Below are positions 17,600 through 26,528 of a stretch of 64,000 nt of DNA, piece after piece. The notes under the pieces are model-generated. The model had not been told where the DNA came from and made no database searches. It was given only the letters and a program-made list of their open reading frames with translations. The position numbers and the translations under genes are program-made. Each line of letters starts with the position of its first letter. Position 1 is the first letter of the stretch. This DNA is from Jidongwangia harbinensis (GTDB taxonomy: Bacteria; Actinomycetota; Actinomycetes; Mycobacteriales; Micromonosporaceae), in NCBI RefSeq assembly GCF_020216025.1, contig NZ_JAIWNC010000019.1:1-64000 (forward strand), read 5' to 3'.

Positions 17600-18418
17600 T
17601 CAGCGGTACCGGCCGCTGAGCACGCCCAGGACGTCGGCGTAGCGGCCCTCGGCCTCGGCGTTGCGCTGCCACTTGACCCGCTCGACCAGGATCTGCTCGG
17701 CCTTTCCGTCCGTCTCGAGCAGGCTCATCACCTCGTCGAGGAAGTCCTCGAGGGGCATGGCCGCGTCGGAGTTCTGCTGGTTCATCAGGGTGGTCCGGGT
17801 GGCCGGCGGGACCAGCTCGATCACCTGGATGTTGCTCGTGGCGAGCTGCACGCGCAGGCTTTCGGTGAAGGAGTGGACCGCGGCCTTGGTGGCGTTGTAG
17901 GTCGGGGTCGCTGGCAGCGGCACGTAGGCCAGGCCCGAGCTGACCGTCATGACCGTCGCGGCGGGCCGGGCGAGCAGCTGCGCGTCGAGGTGCCGGGCCA
18001 TCTCCGAGACCTGGCTTTTCGACAGTTGTTTGACGCCCAACCGCTCAACCAGTTTCTCCACCCGCCGGGTCGACACCCCGAGCAGATACGAGGTGGCGAC
18101 CACGCTGACGAGGGCCTGCTCGGCGCGGCGGCGGTGCTGCAGCAACCAGTCCGAAAAGGTGCTGCCGGTCCGTAGTTTCGGGATCGCCAGCTCGACCGTG
18201 CCGGCCCGGGTGTCCCACTCCCGAGCCCGGTAGCCGTTACGCGAGTTGGTGCGCTCGTCGCTGCGTTCGCCGTACCCAGCCCCGCACACCGCGTCGACCT
18301 CGGCCGACATCAGCACGTCAGCGAAGGTCTTCACCATCGCCCGCAGGACATCAGGGCTCGCCGATTCCAGATGCTCGCGCAGCAACCCGGCGACGTTCAG
18401 ACTCTCTTCTGCGGCCAT
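17600..18418 (-). pseudogene. Chimera: IS256-family transposase N-terminus fused to short-chain dehydrogenase C-terminus
   Basis: One open frame of 272 codons from ATG 18418 with GGAGGA upstream. The first about 147 residues are an IS256 (Mutator) transposase: AGLLREHLESASPDVLRAMV, EVDAVCGAGYGERSDERTNSRNGYRAREWDTRAG, TVELAIPKLR, STRRVEKLVERLGVKQLSKSQVSEMARHLDAQ. At about 17977 it switches in frame to the end of an SDR: LLARPAATVMTVSSGLAYVP, then TPTYNATKAAVHSFTESLR with the catalytic Tyr and Lys of YNATK. Neither part is complete: the transposase lacks its DDE catalytic region and the SDR lacks its Rossmann N-terminus. It looks like an insertion followed by deletion. Confidence 0.85.
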
Positions 18419-18702
18419 CGCAGAGTCCTCCTTCGTGATCTTCAATCCATCCCGAAGGATCAGCGGTGGCCGCCTCTCATACCTGGAACCGCAGGTCATA
18501 CACCACTTCGGTGGACGCGACCCGTGCACTACCAGACGTCCCTCACCCTCGCCGGGATTCTGCGATGGACCAAGCCATGATCCGAGAGATGCTCCCTAGC
18601 AGTCTTGGGGCGACGTCCAGACACTCGTTGTGCGATACGAAAGCGCATAATGCTGGTACCGATAGGGCAGCTCGGCGGAGGCGTGATCGTTCTGGGGGAG
18701 CC

Positions 18703-19536
18703 TTGAATGAGGATGATCGATTCAGGACGGCTTGGTTGTTTTTCTCGATCGGTTTGGCGCTGTCCTCCGGCGTTGCCCAGTTGGTCGCAACCGGCGTCGG
18801 CAGGATCGTCCTCGCGGCAGTTTTCCTCTCGTCAATTGCTTTACTTATCGGAAGAGTAGCGCGAGATAGGCTGTCGTTGAAAGCAAAGGTAGCCCGCGAG
18901 AGGGAGTCACTTCGGGAAGCACTGCAGTATGTTATGGAAGCGAGCGACGCGTCCTTCAGTGAAGAATTCAATCTAAATATTCATATCGGATCTTCGGATG
19001 CGGGCGACAAGGTCCGGTGCGAAGTAGTCACCATCCCGGAAGGGCCGCTGAGGTACCGATCTTTCTATCCCTTTGTCTCGAATGAGCCGAACGCTCCGGA
19101 TATCGAAAATATGCGCTTTGCGGGAGAGGTGCTTTCGCCATTCGGGACAAGCGTAGAGCTCATACCGCTGCGAGCTGATCGCTGGGTGCGAGTCGCTGCG
19201 TTGTTTCGACCGGTTCTGAAGGCCCCGTGTCGCTGGGTAGTAGAGTACAGGGTGCCTGGCTTTTGGAGGCCCTTGCGGGTCAGAGGTCGGGATACATTGA
19301 AATGGTCCCTGCGGCATGAACCCTCGGGCAATGACGCGACAGTTACGGATTTCGTGATAACCTTCTTCCCGCCCTCCGGGACGATACTTCATGTCGCCGA
19401 GAGGTCGCGGCGCGGTTCCATTTCGAGTAATCTCGACTCGTCGGGTGATGCATCCACGACTTGGCGAATCAACGGTTCGAGAGCGGGCGACATCTTCTTT
19501 TTCGACGTTCTAGCGATAAAGAAGAATCCAGTTTGA
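18703..19536 (+). CDS. 2-TM beta-rich protein, orphan, atypical composition
   Basis: About 277 aa from TTG 18703 with GGGGGAG just upstream; the frame is open further 5' but reads as non-coding. Two adjacent membrane helices (AWLFFSIGLALSSGVAQLVA and IVLAAVFLSSIALLIG) are followed by a charged helix likely to be a coiled coil (RDRLSLKAKVARERESLREAL). A predicted beta-rich soluble domain follows, with EFNLNIHIGSSDAGDKVRCEVV, DTLKWSLRHEP and TTWRINGSRAGDIFFFDVLAI. GC content and codon use are clearly lower than in neighbours, pointing to transfer. Architecture recalls 2-TM/beta effector proteins of anti-phage systems, but no partner gene is adjacent and I do not recognise the family. Confidence 0.65.
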   Translation: MNEDDRFRTAWLFFSIGLALSSGVAQLVATGVGRIVLAAVFLSSIALLIGRVARDRLSLKAKVARERESLREALQYVMEASDASFSEEFNLNIHIGSSDAGDKVRCEVVTIPEGPLRYRSFYPFVSNEPNAPDIENMRFAGEVLSPFGTSVELIPLRADRWVRVAALFRPVLKAPCRWVVEYRVPGFWRPLRVRGRDTLKWSLRHEPSGNDATVTDFVITFFPPSGTILHVAERSRRGSISSNLDSSGDASTTWRINGSRAGDIFFFDVLAIKKNPV

Positions 19537-19881
19537 TATTCTAAGAGTCCCTCCTTCGCCTGAAAGCTTCTGCTCGGTTCGCCTTGGCTTTCCCGATTTA
19601 GGCCATCGGCAATTCGTTTGCGGCCATGGCGCTGTGTGAGCGTGGCCGGCCCGACTGGCACATTTCCCTCGTGGTCGCAAGGATTGTGCGGCTGGTTGAC
19701 TGGCACTACACCTCGCGGAGGACCCCGCTACGCGAGTTCTCACTTGCCCTAATCGGGACGCGGCGTGGTGTTGGGGCTACCCAGCACCGCGCCGGTTCGG
19801 CCGCTGTTCGGCGTTCCCCCGAGTCGCCGGCCAGGCCCGCCCTACGTCAGGGGGAAGGTCCCGGCATCGACCGGCCCGTCG
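19537..19881. other. Intergenic stretch without a supportable gene
   Basis: About 345 bp of mixed composition after the 2-TM gene. Short open frames lack start signals and motifs. Together with the decayed frame that follows it looks like eroded DNA. Confidence 0.35.
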
Positions 19882-20169
19882 TCAGGATTCGTTGTCATGC
19901 ATGAAGTAGAAACCGTCCGGGGAGGTGTCGCGGAAGCAGAAGCTGATGGCGTCGTAGTGTCGACGGTATTCGGTGCGGACCGTCGTGCATTCGGCCGGAG
20001 TGAGAAACGGATCGACCGTCCGAGAGGTCTAGCACGGAAATGCACGGGACTTGCAGCGTCGATCAGGCCCCGGGCGGGTGTAGTCGTTCTGGTCCGATGG
20101 AAAATATGCGTGGTCGGCGACTTGCTCGCTGGTGTCGGCCCAACCGACGACGCAAATCTCGGCAGCACT
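19882..20169 (-). pseudogene. Decayed gene of unknown family with an internal TAG
   Basis: One minus-strand frame runs between a TAG at 20170-20172 and a TGA at 19882-19884, interrupted by a single TAG at 20029-20031. Both halves read like real protein: EICVVGWADTSEQVADHAYF and SDQNDYTRPGPDRRC before the TAG, and TVDPFLTPAECTTVRTEYRR, HYDAISFCFRDTSPDGFYFM after it. A CAG-to-TAG change would restore one frame. No start codon is found, so the 5' end is also gone. No family recognised. Confidence 0.5.
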
Positions 20170-20311
20170 CTACAAATCCACCACCGCGGAAGCGGCGCGA
20201 TGCTGGTACCCGCCGTCCTCCCGGGAGAACCGGGCCGGCGTTCGTCCCGGGTGTGGGCATGATGGCGCCGCACCACTTCGCAGCGCCGCCCGGGGCTGGG
20301 AGCATCGACGC

Positions 20312-22687
20312 ATGTCGGAGGAGCGCCGCGAGCAGCGCCGGGGCCGGGCCGCGGGACTGGCGGTCCTCGCCACGGTGGCCGGGATCGCGATCGGTCTCGC
20401 GACCGAGATGGCGGGTAGCCACCTGCCGGACATCGACGGCCGGGTGCTCTGGACGGTCCTGACGGTTCTCGTTGCCATCGTCGTCGCCGTGGTCGTCGCG
20501 CAGCATCGACCCCGACGCCGCCGACGGGGGCGGCTGGGCCGGCGGGTGCGGGACCTGACCGCCGCGCAGTTGGAGGTCCATGATCCGGTGGACGTGCCGG
20601 GGGTGACGTTGCCGGACCAGACCAGCTACGTGCCCCGGGCCCACGACGAGCGCCTGGCGGCGGTGGTGCGGCAGGCGGCGGGCGGCGCGAGCCGGATGGT
20701 GACCCTCGTCGGTGACTCCTCCACGGGCAAGACCCGCGCCTGTCGCGAGGCGGTGCGGAAGTTGCCGAGGCGCTGGCGGCTGTGGCATCCCCTCGACCCG
20801 TCCCGTCCGGACGCGTTGCTGGAGTCGCTGGCCGAGGTGCGCCCGTACACCGTGGTGTGGATCAATGACGCGCACCACTACCTGGCCACCGCCGACCCGG
20901 AGGTAGGTGAGCGGGTCGCCGCCGGGCTCCGCACGCTGCTGGCCGACGAGGGGCGCGCGCCAGTGCTGATCCTGGCCACGCTGTGGCCCGGGTTCCGGGC
21001 CCAGCTCACCGCCACGCCGCCGGACGGGCGGCCCGATCCGCACGCCCAGGCCCGTCAGCTGCTGGTCGGCACCGAGGTCACCGTGCCGTCCGCGTTCACC
21101 GGCGCGGACCTCGCCGGCGTGCGGGCCGCCGCCGCCCATGATCGGCGGTTGGCGCTCGCGGTGGCCGAGGCGGAGGCGGGTCGGGTCGCCCAGTACCTGG
21201 CCGGCGTGCCGGAGCTGTTGCTCCGGTACCGGACCGCGCCGGCCGGTGCGCGGGCGGTGCTGGACGCGGCGATCGACCTGCGCCGCCTCGGACATCCCGT
21301 CCACCTGCCCGGCCCGCTGCTGCGGGCGGCCGCCCGCGTCTACCTGTCCGAGGTGGACCACACCGAGCTGCTTCGGGTGCACGGTGCGGGCTGGTTCGAC
21401 CACGTCGTCGAGGGGCTCGGCCGTACCCAGCACGGGATTCCCGGACCGCTGGTCCGCGTCCCGGCCGACGGTGCGGTGGTGCGGCTGGCCGACGCGATCG
21501 ATCAGGCCGGCCGCATCGACCGTGCCGAGGTCTACCCGCCCGCGCCGTTCTGGGAGGCGGTCGCGGCCGCCGTCACCGACGCCACCTTGCTCACCGCGTT
21601 CGGCCAACAGGCCGAGCGCCGCGGCCGGTACGGACGCGCCACCCAGCTCTACAAGCTTGCCGCCGACCGCGGCGATGCCGGTGCGCTGCGGCTCCTGGGC
21701 GCCCTGCGGGAACGCGCCTGGGACATCGCCGGCGCCGAGGAGCTGTACCGGCAGGGCGTGGACCGCGGTGACATCCGCGCGCTGTACGACCTGGCCGCGC
21801 TGCGGGAACGGGCCTGGGACACGGCCGGCGCCGAAGGGCTGTACCGGCAGGCCGTGGACCGCGGTGACACCCGCGCGTGGTACTACCTGGCCAAGCTGCG
21901 GGAGCGGGCCGGGGACATCGCCGGCGCCGAAGGGCTGTACCGGCAGGCCGTCGACCGCGGCGACGCCGGGGCGCTGCGGCGCCTGGACGCACCGCGGCTG
22001 CTGGCCGCGCTGCGGGAGCGGGCCGGGGACATCGCCGGCGCCGAGGCGCTGTACTGGCAGGCCGCCGACCACGGCGATCTCCTCGCGCTGCCCAGGCTGG
22101 CCGCGCTGCGGATGCGGGCCGGGGACACCGCCGGGGCTCAAGCGGTGTACCGGCAGGCCGCCGACCGTGGCGACAGCGGCGCGCTGCGGCACCGGGCCGC
22201 GCTGCGTCTCCTGGCCGGGGACATCGCCGGTGCCGAGGCGGTGTACCGGCGGATGGCCGAACTCGGCGACACCAGCGCGCTGCACGACCTGGCCGGGCTG
22301 CGGAAGGAGGCCGGGGACGCCGCCGGTGCCGAGGCGCTGTACTGGCAGGCCGCCGACCGTGGTGACACCAGCGCCCTGCACCGCCTGGCCGAGATGCGCG
22401 AGCACGGCGGTGACCTCGCCGGCGCCGAAGGGCTGTACCGGCAGGCCATCGACCGCGGCGACACCGGCGCCCTGCAACGCCTGGCGAAGCGGCGGAAACG
22501 GGCCGGGGACGCCGCCGGTGCCGAGGCGCTGTACCGGCGGGCGGTCGACCGCGGTAACACCGGTGCGCTGAATTCCGTGGCAGATCTGCGGGAGGACGCC
22601 GGGGACACGGCCGTCGCCGACCGGATGCGGAGGTTCGGGCTGACCGAGTCGGGGGAGGTCGCGACCGCCCTGGACTTCGGCTCGTAG
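20312..22687 (+). CDS. Membrane-anchored P-loop NTPase with 32-residue helical repeats
   Basis: About 791 aa from ATG 20312. Two N-terminal membrane helices (AAGLAVLATVAGIAIGLATEMAG and VLWTVLTVLVAIVVAVVVAQ) precede an NTPase domain with Walker A LVGDSSTGKTRA (about residue 135) and Walker B VVWINDAHHY. A linker with LRRLGHPVHLPGPLLRAA follows, as in STAND-like proteins. The last 360 residues are about 11 TPR/Sel1-like repeats of 32 residues (pattern LRERAGD-AGAE-LYRQAVDRGDTGAL-LA). It looks like a signalling or scaffold NTPase at the membrane with a protein-binding solenoid. The partner is unknown; no operon mates. Confidence 0.8.
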   Translation: MSEERREQRRGRAAGLAVLATVAGIAIGLATEMAGSHLPDIDGRVLWTVLTVLVAIVVAVVVAQHRPRRRRRGRLGRRVRDLTAAQLEVHDPVDVPGVTLPDQTSYVPRAHDERLAAVVRQAAGGASRMVTLVGDSSTGKTRACREAVRKLPRRWRLWHPLDPSRPDALLESLAEVRPYTVVWINDAHHYLATADPEVGERVAAGLRTLLADEGRAPVLILATLWPGFRAQLTATPPDGRPDPHAQARQLLVGTEVTVPSAFTGADLAGVRAAAAHDRRLALAVAEAEAGRVAQYLAGVPELLLRYRTAPAGARAVLDAAIDLRRLGHPVHLPGPLLRAAARVYLSEVDHTELLRVHGAGWFDHVVEGLGRTQHGIPGPLVRVPADGAVVRLADAIDQAGRIDRAEVYPPAPFWEAVAAAVTDATLLTAFGQQAERRGRYGRATQLYKLAADRGDAGALRLLGALRERAWDIAGAEELYRQGVDRGDIRALYDLAALRERAWDTAGAEGLYRQAVDRGDTRAWYYLAKLRERAGDIAGAEGLYRQAVDRGDAGALRRLDAPRLLAALRERAGDIAGAEALYWQAADHGDLLALPRLAALRMRAGDTAGAQAVYRQAADRGDSGALRHRAALRLLAGDIAGAEAVYRRMAELGDTSALHDLAGLRKEAGDAAGAEALYWQAADRGDTSALHRLAEMREHGGDLAGAEGLYRQAIDRGDTGALQRLAKRRKRAGDAAGAEALYRRAVDRGNTGALNSVADLREDAGDTAVADRMRRFGLTESGEVATALDFGS
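21600..22640 (+). repeat. Coding tandem repeat array, 96-bp period
   Basis: About 11 near-identical units of 96 bp, each beginning near a GCCGGGGACATCGCCGGCGC-like core, encode the 32-residue repeats of the NTPase. One unit (about 21990) carries a six-codon insertion. High nucleotide similarity suggests recent expansion by recombination. Confidence 0.85.
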
Positions 22688-22724
22688 CCGCACCGCGGTG
22701 CCGTCGGACCCGTCGGCACGGAGG

Positions 22725-23597
22725 TCACTCGCCGCTGTCTCCGGTGCCCAGCGCCCCGATCCCCGGCAGCCGGAGCAGATCGCCCGCTTGCAGATTCTCG
22801 GCCAGGTGGGCGGCGCTGCTGGTGCCCGGGATGGCGAGTACGTGCGGCCCGCGGCTCAGGGTCCAGGCGATCCGGGCCTGCGCCGGTGAGACTCCAGCGC
22901 TGCGGGCGAAGGCGACCACGGCGTCGCTCTCGGACACACCCCCGCGCTCGCGGCCCGGACCGGCGAGGGCGAAGAACGGTACGAACGCGATGTTCCTGGC
23001 GTGGCAGGCGCGCAGAATCTCGTCGTTGACCCGGCCGAAGTCGATGCCGTACCGATTCTGTAGGGCGACGACCGGTGCGATCGTCTCGGCCTCGGCGAGG
23101 TGGGAGGGCCGGACGTTGGAGATGCCCAGATGCCGGATCAGGCCGGCTTGACGCAGCTCCGCCAGGGCACCGAAGTGTTCGGCGATCGAGTCGAGCCCGT
23201 GCTGACGCAGATAGACGAGATCCAGGTGGTCGCGGCCGAGCGCTCGGAGATTCGCCTCGACCTGGCCGCGCAGTTGATCCGGCCGGGCGAGGCCGTCGGG
23301 GGTGGGGCCGACCTTCGTGGCGATGACCAGATCCGCCGGGTACGGTGCCAGCGCACGCCGGATGACGTCGTTCGCCCAGCCGAGCGCCGCGAAGTCGTGC
23401 TCCTCATGACCCGGTTCGGCGTAGGTGGGATAGAACGCCGCGGTGTCGATGTGGTTGATACCGGAATCCACGGCCCGGCGCAGCAGCGCGGCGGCCCGGT
23501 CGCGGTCTCGCCCGAGACGTTTGGCGCCGAGTCCGATCCGGTTGACCGTCAGATCTCCGAGAAGGTACGTACCGCCGGGTGCTGGACCGGAACGCAT
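22725..23597 (-). CDS. Aldo/keto reductase
   Basis: About 290 aa from ATG 23597. A TIM-barrel NADPH-dependent oxidoreductase of the AKR superfamily: VNRIGLGAKRLGRDRDRAAALLRRAVDSGINHIDTAAFYPTYAEPG contains catalytic Asp and Tyr, VIATKVGPT the Lys, and LVYLRQHGLDS the His position (here QH). Later blocks are IRHLGISNVRPSHLAEAE, VVALQNRYGIDF, and the cofactor-binding end VLAIPGTSSAAHLAENLQA. The family reduces aldehydes and ketones. The barrel order resembles the general stress AKRs. Substrate unknown. Monocistronic, convergent with the repeat-protein gene. Confidence 0.9.
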   Translation of the reverse strand: MRSGPAPGGTYLLGDLTVNRIGLGAKRLGRDRDRAAALLRRAVDSGINHIDTAAFYPTYAEPGHEEHDFAALGWANDVIRRALAPYPADLVIATKVGPTPDGLARPDQLRGQVEANLRALGRDHLDLVYLRQHGLDSIAEHFGALAELRQAGLIRHLGISNVRPSHLAEAETIAPVVALQNRYGIDFGRVNDEILRACHARNIAFVPFFALAGPGRERGGVSESDAVVAFARSAGVSPAQARIAWTLSRGPHVLAIPGTSSAAHLAENLQAGDLLRLPGIGALGTGDSGE

Positions 23598-23629
23598 GCG
23601 CCCGACCCTAGGCCAACCGCCGCGGGACG

Positions 23630-24746
23630 TCACGCCGTCCGGACCGCGTGTGCCTCGGTCAGATCCGGAGACTCCCATTTGCCGATCAGGCGGTCGACGA
23701 CCGACTCCGGTACCGGCGCCGGCCGGCCGGCGTTCTGCCGCCGTAGGGTGTCCGGTGGCACCTCCAGCGCCATGACCTCCACCCGGGCGTGATAGGCCGC
23801 GCCCAGGCCGATGCACAGCTCGCGGTGCTGCCGCGAGATGTTGGTGGCGTTCCAGACGAAATCACGGCGTGCCCGCAGGTGCTCGCGTGCCTCCTCGTGC
23901 GCGGCCGCGGCGACGGCACGCTGGCCGTCGGTCGGTTTGACGCCCAGGCGGGCGCGGATCGCGTCCAGGCTGACCACCGGCCGGTCGCCCGCGTGTGCCG
24001 CCACCCAGGTGTCCTTGCCGGCGCCGGGGAGTCCGGACAGGACGGTCATCGTGAGGCGGGTATCGTCGTAGGCGGCGTAGCGCGGGTCGCGGCCCGGCGT
24101 GCGGAAGTACTGGAACCGGGCGTGGTCGGACGCGAACGGCCAGGGCCGGTCGAGCACACCGAGGTCGGCGCAGTACTCGCGGAACAGGTCGATGTTCTCC
24201 CGTACCTCGTCGCGGTCGCCGCAGATCCGGCCGGTGATGTCCGCGTCGGCCAGCATCGCCAGGTCCCGGTTGCGGGCCAGCAGGCTCACCCGCAGCACGA
24301 TCTGCTCCAGGTCCGGCCGTTCCAGCGCCCAGAACGGCACCTGATGATGCCGGACCAGCGCGGCCACGTACTCGCGCCAGGGACGGGGCGCGGCCAGCTC
24401 CCACAGGATCCGGCGCACGCTCAGGTCGCCGCGCCGGGAGTGGCCGTGCGCGGTGATCCGGCCGTCGGGATCGGCGCGGGTGCAGTCCGGCTTGGCCACG
24501 TCGTGCAGCAGCACCGCCGCGAACAGCCGGGCCCGGTCGGCCGGCGGCAGTTCCCGCCAGCCGGCGTGTGCGGCCAGCGCCTCCGCCGCCATCCGGGTGT
24601 GCGTGGCCACGTCACCCTCGCCGTGGTGCACCGGGTCCTGCGGCACGCCGCGCAGCCGGCGGATCCAGCCGAACTCGTCCTCGATCCGCGGCCACGGCAC
24701 GGTCCAGGACGGCGCTGCCGGACACAGCTCCGCGAAGATCGTCCAG

Positions 24747-24757
<11 letters not shown>
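23630..24757 (-). CDS. HD-Pnk: HD phosphoesterase fused to polynucleotide kinase
   Basis: 375 aa. Residues 40-200 form an HD domain: GEGDVATHTRMAAEAL then LFAAVLLHDVAKPDCTR with the metal-binding His85-Asp86. Residues about 236-375 are a P-loop kinase with Walker A SGLPGAGKDTWVAAHAG (242-250), SLDAIRARLG, and the lid-type segment VWNATNISRQHRELCIGL. This is the architecture of characterised bacterial HD-Pnk end-healing enzymes, which remove 2',3'-cyclic phosphates and phosphorylate 5'-OH ends. Its ATG lies inside the end of the RNA ligase gene (11-nt overlap), so healing and sealing enzymes are translated together. The damaged RNA substrate is unknown. Confidence 0.85.
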
Positions 24758-25529
<772 letters not shown>

Positions 25530-25598
25530 GTGCCGTTTGTACCGGTGCGCGACCGTGCGGACCACCGAATATGCGTTACCCGCCGGGGCCGGCGACGG

Positions 25599-26013
25599 TC
25601 AGTACCACCAGGAGACGGGCGGGGAGGCCCGGTCGGCGCGTGCACGGGCGTTCAGGTACCCACCGGGCACCTTCCGGCGGTCGGTCCGCAACCGTTGCTG
25701 GGCCCCGCGCAGAGTTTCGAGGGCCACCCGGTTGTCCGCCGCGGCTGGTGTTCTCGACCCGCACGGACCGCAATCGCGATGCGGCGAAGGTCTTGGCGTA
25801 CGCGAGGTCGGGCTGGTCCCAGGCACCGAACCGCCAGCCGGACCGGCCCGGTGTCTGCGCGGGCCGCGGTTCGTGGTGCGCCGGCGTCTGCGTGGCGTCC
25901 GGCCGGGTGCGAACGAACGTGGCGTCGGGCCAGCCGGGCGCGAAGGTGGCGTCCGACGTCATCGGCGGCTCGGGATCCCGTCGCGAACCGTCGTCCGGGG
26001 CCGGCCGAGGCAT
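25599..26013 (-). pseudogene. Frameshifted gene of unknown family
   Basis: Two adjacent minus-strand frames join into protein-like sequence. The first has GWRFGAWDQPDLAYAKTFAA and SRLRSVRVENT. After a shift at about 25745 the second reads ADNRVALETLRGAQQRLRTD, RRKVPGGYLNARARADRASP and ends SWWY. A start could be ATG 26013 or 25962. No family recognised and no catalytic motif. It sits between the M23 peptidase fragment and the RNA-repair genes, with decay on both sides. A sequencing error at 25745 would make it an intact gene of about 120-140 aa. Confidence 0.45.
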
Positions 26014-26068
26014 CCCGCGCGCCCGCTTCCGAGCGTCGCCGCCGAATCCAGTCCATCAGGCATTCCCA

Positions 26069-26410
26069 TCAGCCACCGCAGCGTTGCTGTCCCTGGTGGA
26101 CCACCTCGCCCACCGACACCGGCGGCGCCGAGATCAGGTGCAGGTAGCGCGTCTGCCAGCCGCCGCCGTGGTCGATCAGGACGGGTTCGTCGTTGCTCGG
26201 GCCACCTACTTTGATCAGATCGAGGCCGTGGGAGTGGGGAGCGTGGTCGCCGTGGGTACTCGCCCGCCATTCCTGACCACACCCGAACGGCAGCCGGAAC
26301 AGCGGCCGTGGACCCGCCGCGCGGGTGACGTCCGGCGCCACACCCACGGATGCGCCGCCCGCCACGGTCGCGATGAGCACCGCGCTGAACGCGGCGGTCC
26401 GTCTCCGCAT
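26069..26410 (-). CDS. Truncated secreted M23-type peptidase
   Basis: 113 aa from ATG 26410 with GGGGGT upstream. A signal peptide (TAAFSAVLIATVAGGASVGVA) precedes LFRLPFGCGQEWRASTHGDHAPHSHGLDLIKVGG, which includes the first M23 zinc-ligand region (HGLDL). It then jumps straight to EPVLIDHGGGWQTRYLHL and stops shortly after VGEVVHQGQQ. The segment normally between these blocks is missing, and the later HxH motif is absent, so it cannot be an active lysostaphin-type endopeptidase. Probably a degraded paralogue, though the start signals look intact. Confidence 0.6.
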   Translation of the reverse strand: MRRRTAAFSAVLIATVAGGASVGVAPDVTRAAGPRPLFRLPFGCGQEWRASTHGDHAPHSHGLDLIKVGGPSNDEPVLIDHGGGWQTRYLHLISAPPVSVGEVVHQGQQRCGG

Positions 26411-26528
26411 GGTCAACCCCCGTCGATGCGTCGGAGACTCCTGTCTAGGGGGTGGCCGGTTGTCTTGCTTCCGCCTGATCCGTTTGGACAATTGATCAGA
26501 CAGAGCTGGACAACTCACGGGGGTGGGC

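Noticed and set aside
21600..22640. Regular repeats that could be taken for a CRISPR array
   Set aside because: The period is 96 bp with coding units of 32 residues and no unique spacers, so it is an in-gene tandem repeat.
20063..22693. An 876-codon antisense frame opposite the repeat NTPase
   Set aside because: It mirrors the tandem repeats (GGVPGP-type units) and has no independent start signal; the plus-strand protein has Walker motifs and membrane helices.
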